This document shows, in pieces, positions 60,124 to 64,000 of a stretch of DNA of 64,000 nt. Below the pieces are notes generated by a model that searched no databases, was not told the DNA's origin, and saw nothing but the letters and a program-made list of their open reading frames with translations. The position numbers and the translations under genes were made by a program. This DNA is from Modicisalibacter xianhensis (GTDB lineage Bacteria > Pseudomonadota > Gammaproteobacteria > Pseudomonadales > Halomonadaceae). How positions within the stretch are numbered: the first letter of the stretch is position 1; each line of letters opens with the position of its first letter. The DNA is taken from positions 62,001-126,000 of the forward strand of contig NZ_FOPY01000002.1 of NCBI RefSeq assembly GCF_900113605.1, given 5' to 3'.

Positions 60124-60831
60124 ATGCCAAACCCAATGCATATCGGCGTGCTGGAAGACGATGCCGATCAGCAGGATTTCATCGAGCAATGCCTGATCGC
60201 CGTCGGGCACCGCGTCACGCAGTTCATGCGCGCCAGCGAACTGCGCCGGGCCATACAGACCCAGGCGTTCGACCTGTTCATCATCGATTGGCGGCTGCCG
60301 GATGCCAGCGGCATGGACGTTACCGCCCACCTGCGACAGCATGATGGCTGGAAGGGGCCGATCCTGTTCGTTACCGCCAGTCAGGAGGAGGAGGACATCG
60401 TCCTGGCACTCGACAGTGGCGCCGATGATTTCCTGGCCAAGCCGCTGCGTCCTCGCGAACTCTCCGCGCGTGTCAATGCCCTTGCGCGGCGGGCCGGGCT
60501 CCAGGCACAAGCCACTGACAAGGAGCAGTTTGGGGCCTACTCGCTGGATGGCGGTCAGCGCGAGGTGCAGCTTGCCGGCGAGCGTGTGACGTTGACGGAG
60601 CGTGAATTCCGCTTGGTCTCGCTGTTCTTCAGCCATCCTGGCGAACTGCTCTCGCGCGCTCACCTGCTGGAAGTCGTCTGGGGCATCAAGGGCGACGTCT
60701 CGACACGCACCGTGGATACCCACATCAGCCGGCTACGCCGCAAGCTGGTACTGGACGGCAGTCATGGCGTACGCCTGCGTAGTATCTACCAGCATGGCTA
60801 CCGGCTGGAGGCGCAGGCCATGAGTCACTGA
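60124..60831 (+). CDS. OmpR/PhoB-type response regulator
   Basis: This 235-residue protein has a receiver domain with acidic pocket EDD (11-13), phospho-acceptor Asp55 (LFIIDWRLPD) and the conserved lysine in LAKPLRPREL. A C-terminal winged helix contains VTLTEREFRLVSLFFSH and VDTHISRLRRKL. It diverges from the periplasmic protein-kinase pair across a 133-base gap, so it may be a partner of the hybrid kinase. The ATG at 60124 follows AAGAAG; the second ATG at 60136 is possible. Confidence 0.85.
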   Translation: MPNPMHIGVLEDDADQQDFIEQCLIAVGHRVTQFMRASELRRAIQTQAFDLFIIDWRLPDASGMDVTAHLRQHDGWKGPILFVTASQEEEDIVLALDSGADDFLAKPLRPRELSARVNALARRAGLQAQATDKEQFGAYSLDGGQREVQLAGERVTLTEREFRLVSLFFSHPGELLSRAHLLEVVWGIKGDVSTRTVDTHISRLRRKLVLDGSHGVRLRSIYQHGYRLEAQAMSH

Positions 60832-60842
60832 AGATCAGTTCG

Positions 60843-62192
60843 TCACGCGGGATGACCGACCTGGTCGGCCTGTTGCAACCCATGGTCGGTATCACGCGAG
60901 TCAACGAAGCATCGGTAGTCCTGACTGACACAATCGGCATAAGTCATGGCCAGCGTGGCTACCATGTCGATGAAATTATTGAGGCGCCCCTCGAGCCGCT
61001 CGCATACGCAGCGGGCAAAGCGCGCCGGATCGTCCTGATTCAGAGCACGCGCACCGCGCAGGTGTTCGCGAGCCAGGATGCGTCCCCATTGCTTGGTCAG
61101 CTTGCGATAGGACTTGGCTCCCTCGATGCGCTGGGTGGGAAAGTCCACCTTGTAGGGCGAGCGCTCGCGCACCGAGAACACCTTGTCGTCCAGATGCAGC
61201 CAGCCCAGATAGATGTCGGGATGCTCGGCGATGGCGCAGAACGCTGCGGCATGGCGAATGCCTTCGTGGGGAAAGGCCCGACGCCAGGCGCGCTTCTCGT
61301 CGCGGCTCATCAGCCGCCAGCCCTCCGGTGGTGTCTGTTCCTTGATGTCGAGAATGACATCGTCGTGTTCATGTTCGGCCCCGCCCTCGATGAGTACGTA
61401 ATAGCGCTCCAGCCCCAGCGACCCGGTCCCCGCATCGAGCCGACGCGCCATGTCCTTGACACGAAAGTGGCTGGCCTCGCTGGCAGCCGCCGGCCCCTGC
61501 AATGTCTTGGGATACTCCTGCTCGATGGCCTGACGAAGCTGGTTCGCCTGGGCCTGGGAAAGGGGCGCCAGCTTTTTCGGGCGTTTAGCGAAACAGCGCT
61601 CGTCATCGCCAAGACGCGTCCATTTCTCCAGCATCCTGGCCCGACTGCACGTGTCCGCAACGGATTGCATGAACGGCGCCAGAATGCCCTTGGCATTGTC
61701 CAACGTCACCGCCAGGGGCGTCTCGCCACGGACATGACCGGCCAATTCGTCGTGATAGCTCTCGAGCAGCGCACTCAGGGCCTTGTGGATGCCCTTGCGC
61801 GTCAAGCCAACGTTTTCGCGGGCATCGAGTACCACGCTGATCGCCAATCGCCAGAGATCGTATTGATAGTCGCCTATCAGGGCATCGTCAAAATCGTCCA
61901 TACCGTAGCGCACGCTGTCGTCATGATGGCCATAGGCCCCGAAGTTGTAGGCATGGGCATCGCCCTGCAGCCAGGTCTGGGTCCCGGGCAGCCCGCCATA
62001 CAAGGCAAAACGCCAGTCGTGCCAGACGTCGGCCCAGTAGAGTTGGTTGGTGCCTCGGAAGAACCGGTAGGGCGACTCGGCCAGTTTGGTGTACTTGGCC
62101 TTGCGATGCGCATCGGAAAGACCGGCGTTGGCAGCGTTAATGGCCTCCAGTACCTGGCGGGGCCGGTTATGACGCGTCAGTGGCTGCGACAT
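60843..62192 (-). CDS. DUF2252 family protein
   Basis: The 449-residue protein begins with RKAKYTKLAESPYRFFRGTN and includes WLQGDAHAYNFGAYG and YGMDDFDDALIGDYQYDLWR, the hallmarks of DUF2252. These resemble kinase-like nucleotide-handling folds (aminoglycoside-phosphotransferase-like), though the activity is not known. The start at 62192 follows GGGAG. It is alone. Confidence 0.85.
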   Translation of the reverse strand: MSQPLTRHNRPRQVLEAINAANAGLSDAHRKAKYTKLAESPYRFFRGTNQLYWADVWHDWRFALYGGLPGTQTWLQGDAHAYNFGAYGHHDDSVRYGMDDFDDALIGDYQYDLWRLAISVVLDARENVGLTRKGIHKALSALLESYHDELAGHVRGETPLAVTLDNAKGILAPFMQSVADTCSRARMLEKWTRLGDDERCFAKRPKKLAPLSQAQANQLRQAIEQEYPKTLQGPAAASEASHFRVKDMARRLDAGTGSLGLERYYVLIEGGAEHEHDDVILDIKEQTPPEGWRLMSRDEKRAWRRAFPHEGIRHAAAFCAIAEHPDIYLGWLHLDDKVFSVRERSPYKVDFPTQRIEGAKSYRKLTKQWGRILAREHLRGARALNQDDPARFARCVCERLEGRLNNFIDMVATLAMTYADCVSQDYRCFVDSRDTDHGLQQADQVGHPA

Positions 62193-62384
62193 GCGCAGGC
62201 TCCCTCGACGAGAGTGGCGTAGTGTCTCTAGCGTGACGGATAAGTTCAGTGACGCCAAGCGCTCTCGTCTCGACGTCTACGCTTTGCAATCCTGATTTGG
62301 GTTCTATGCTTACCGGGCAGTCAGCAGGGAAATGAGACCCCTATATGCACTGGAACGCCTGTGACCACGGGCAAGGAGAGCAAT

Positions 62385-63419
62385 ATGGCACTGCGTTTGA
62401 AACCGCTCGATGAACAGGTGATCGTGATCACCGGCGCGACGACGGGCATCGGCCTGGCCACGGCACGTATGGCCGCCGACCACGGCGCCAGGCTGGTGCT
62501 CGCGGCCCGCGACGAGACCGCCCTGTCGCTGCTTGTCGGGGAGTGTCGCGAGGCTGGCGCCGAGGCCACCTACGTGGTAGCGGATGTCGGTGACGAAGCC
62601 CAGGTCCGCGAGGTTGCCGCCAAGGCCATCGGCAGTTTCGGCGGCTTCGATACCTGGATCAATAACGCCGGTGTGTCGATCTACGGGCGCATGCTCGACA
62701 TCAAGATGGAAGACAACCGCCGTCTGATGGATACCAATTTCTGGGGCGTCGTAAATGGTTCATTGGAGGCGGCGCGCTACTTTACCCAGAAGCCACGTGA
62801 CCATGGCGGGGTCATCATCAACCTCGGTTCCGCCGTGTCGGATCGTGCCCTGCCCATCCAGGGCATGTATTCCGCCTCGAAGCATGCGGTCAAGGGCTTT
62901 ACCGATGCCTTGCGCATGGAACTGGAAGAGGAAGGCGCCCCCGTCGCCGTCACCCTGATCAAGCCGGGCAGCATCGCCACGCCCTATCCCGAGCATGCGC
63001 AGAATTACATGGACGAGGAGCCCACCCTGCCGCCGCCCTTGTATGACCCGCGTGTAGTGGCCGAGGCTATCCTGCACTGCGCTGAGCATCCCCATCGCGA
63101 CATGGTAGTCGGCGGCGGTGGCAAGCTTATCGCCGCGCTGGGCCAGATCGCCCCCCGCCTGGCCGACAAGGCCATGGAGGCGTCGGTGATCCGTCAGCAG
63201 AAGTCGGGGTACGCCGAGCATCGCCAGCGCTTTGCCCTGAACTCGCCCACGCAGGACATGCGCGAGACTACGCGTTATCCAAGCCACATCTCGAAGTCGA
63301 GCATCTATACCCAGTCCTCGTTTCACCCCTTGTTGACCACGGCGGTGGTTGCCGGCGCCGTCATTGGCCTCGCTGCGTTGACCGGCAAGGGCACGCCGAA
63401 GAAATTCCGCCGTCACTGA
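62385..63419 (+). CDS. Short-chain dehydrogenase with C-terminal extension
   Basis: The 344-residue protein has the SDR cofactor motif ITGATTGIGLATARMAA, the NNAG motif INNAGVSIYG and the catalytic YSASKHA. A C-terminal extension of about 90 residues follows, with a membrane-helix-like stretch near the end (LLTTAVVAGAVIGLAAL). Such SDRs are NAD(P)-dependent and of unknown substrate; the tail may anchor it to the membrane. AAGGAG precedes the ATG at 62385. Confidence 0.85.
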   Translation: MALRLKPLDEQVIVITGATTGIGLATARMAADHGARLVLAARDETALSLLVGECREAGAEATYVVADVGDEAQVREVAAKAIGSFGGFDTWINNAGVSIYGRMLDIKMEDNRRLMDTNFWGVVNGSLEAARYFTQKPRDHGGVIINLGSAVSDRALPIQGMYSASKHAVKGFTDALRMELEEEGAPVAVTLIKPGSIATPYPEHAQNYMDEEPTLPPPLYDPRVVAEAILHCAEHPHRDMVVGGGGKLIAALGQIAPRLADKAMEASVIRQQKSGYAEHRQRFALNSPTQDMRETTRYPSHISKSSIYTQSSFHPLLTTAVVAGAVIGLAALTGKGTPKKFRRH

Positions 63420-63451
63420 GGGGGCAAACCGAGGTGCAGAAATAGGCTACG

Positions 63452-63961
63452 TCACGCCCCGGCTCGGACAGCCGGGGCGTCTTCGTTCAGGCACCTTGTC
63501 ATGATGGTGACGGCTTCGCCGCGATAGTCCACGGCTTCGACGTCCTGCCAGCCCAGTCGCCGGTATAGTGGCTGCTGGTCCGGCGTGTAGAGATAGAAGC
63601 GTTCGATTCCCGCCTGGCGCGCCTCGTCCTCGACGCGCCTTACCAGTCGCGAGGCAATGCCCTGCCCGCGCCACTCGGGATGCACGAAGACGGAGGCCAG
63701 CCAGGGCGTAAGCTGCGGCCGGCTGCTCATGTCGCTTTCGATCAGGCTGGCGGTGCCGACCGGTTTACCGGCGTGCATGGCCATGAAGACCCGCGGCACC
63801 CCCCTTTCACCGCATTCACTGCGCACCTCGGCACAACGATCCGCAAACGACATTGCGGGATTCAGGTGGCCCCAGGACTCATGCTGCCAGGTCACGATGG
63901 TTTCCAGATGGGGTGAATCCGGGGTCAATGCCTCGATCGTCGGCGGATTAAGTGGGGTCAT
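63452..63961 (-). CDS. GNAT family acetyltransferase
   Basis: The 169-residue protein has the GNAT acetyl-CoA motif VHPEWRGQGIASRLVRRV. The preceding strand is LASVFVH, and the C-terminal LYTPDQQPLYRRLGWQ is typical of the fold. The acceptor substrate is unknown. Its 3' end overlaps a hairpin (63454-63480). Confidence 0.85.
   Translation of the reverse strand: MTPLNPPTIEALTPDSPHLETIVTWQHESWGHLNPAMSFADRCAEVRSECGERGVPRVFMAMHAGKPVGTASLIESDMSSRPQLTPWLASVFVHPEWRGQGIASRLVRRVEDEARQAGIERFYLYTPDQQPLYRRLGWQDVEAVDYRGEAVTIMTRCLNEDAPAVRAGA
63454..63480. terminator. Hairpin between convergent SDR and GNAT genes
   Basis: An eleven-pair stem ACGCCCCGGCT/AGCCGGGGCGT (63454-63464 and 63470-63480) has a five-base loop. 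It overlaps the last codons of the GNAT gene. There is no clear T run, so it may act as a weak bidirectional terminator for the SDR transcript. Confidence 0.5.
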
Positions 63962-64000
63962 GCCGTCCTCCTGCGGTGGGTGACAGGCCAGTATACGGCA

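Noticed and set aside
1-64000. CRISPR arrays, tRNA and rRNA genes
   Set aside because: No regularly spaced short repeats and no cloverleaf or rRNA signature were seen on either strand.

Overview
The window is a GC-rich gammaproteobacterial chromosome segment. The gene content suggests a moderately halophilic Halomonadaceae (Halomonas-like) organism: DUF3581, DUF808, an FlhDC pair, a fused oxidase subunit I/III, TRAP transport and acid-sugar catabolism. This assignment is inferred from gene families; there is no rRNA, tRNA or CRISPR array in the window to confirm it.

Layout. 1-3077: the end of a cytochrome c oxidase operon (subunit I/III fusion C-terminus, small membrane protein, CtaG-type assembly factor, membrane-anchored triheme cytochrome c). 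3209-5839: a DUF998 membrane protein, a secreted EF-hand protein, an AT-rich non-coding block, then a GGA-hairpin RNA of the RsmZ/CsrB class with a GacA-type upstream box, and a Crp/Fnr regulator. 6044-12635: housekeeping and stress genes (ABM monooxygenase, MFS exporter, LysR, CbiX-like chelatase, thioesterase, YciI, hemerythrin). 12902-13809: flhDC. 14010-31105: envelope and general genes, including a SleB hydrolase, a candidate small RNA, YrhK, a YqjE/DUF3618 pair, thioredoxin, peptidase, DedA-like protein, DUF808, cyclodeaminase, RNase Z, ketopantoate reductase, methyltransferase, GlxA-type regulator, DUF3581, SHOCT protein, alcohol dehydrogenase and DUF3541.

31467-36883 is a probable four-gene operon: a phosphate-binding-like periplasmic protein, a porin-like barrel, a GGDEF-EAL c-di-GMP enzyme and an acyl-homoserine-lactone-synthase-like acyltransferase. 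The terminal repeat of a 142-bp miniature inverted-repeat element supplies the last codons of the acyltransferase. A second copy of this element lies at 54007-54147.

37024-53858 is an acid-sugar catabolic island. A GntR/FadR regulator diverges from a plus-strand operon (D-apionate oxidoisomerase-like enzyme, RuBisCO-like protein, DUF1537 kinase). That operon converges on an 11-gene minus-strand operon: LtnD, OtnK, OtnC, OtnI, DenD, a TRAP transporter, an aldehyde dehydrogenase, a tartrate/malate-type dehydrogenase and a second beta-hydroxyacid dehydrogenase. A LacI-family regulator diverges from the long operon across a perfect 16-bp palindromic operator. The enzymes predict conversion of L-threonate and D-erythronate to dihydroxyacetone phosphate, and of D-apionate through a RuBisCO-like step; the last three dehydrogenases are not explained by the known routes.

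54178-60831 is a signalling cluster: chemoreceptor, REC-EAL response regulator, hybrid histidine kinase with HPt domain, periplasmic molybdopterin-fold-like protein and OmpR-type regulator. The window closes with a DUF2252 protein, a short-chain dehydrogenase and a GNAT acetyltransferase. The sRNA sponge, flhDC, two EAL proteins and the chemoreceptor all concern the motile/sessile decision.
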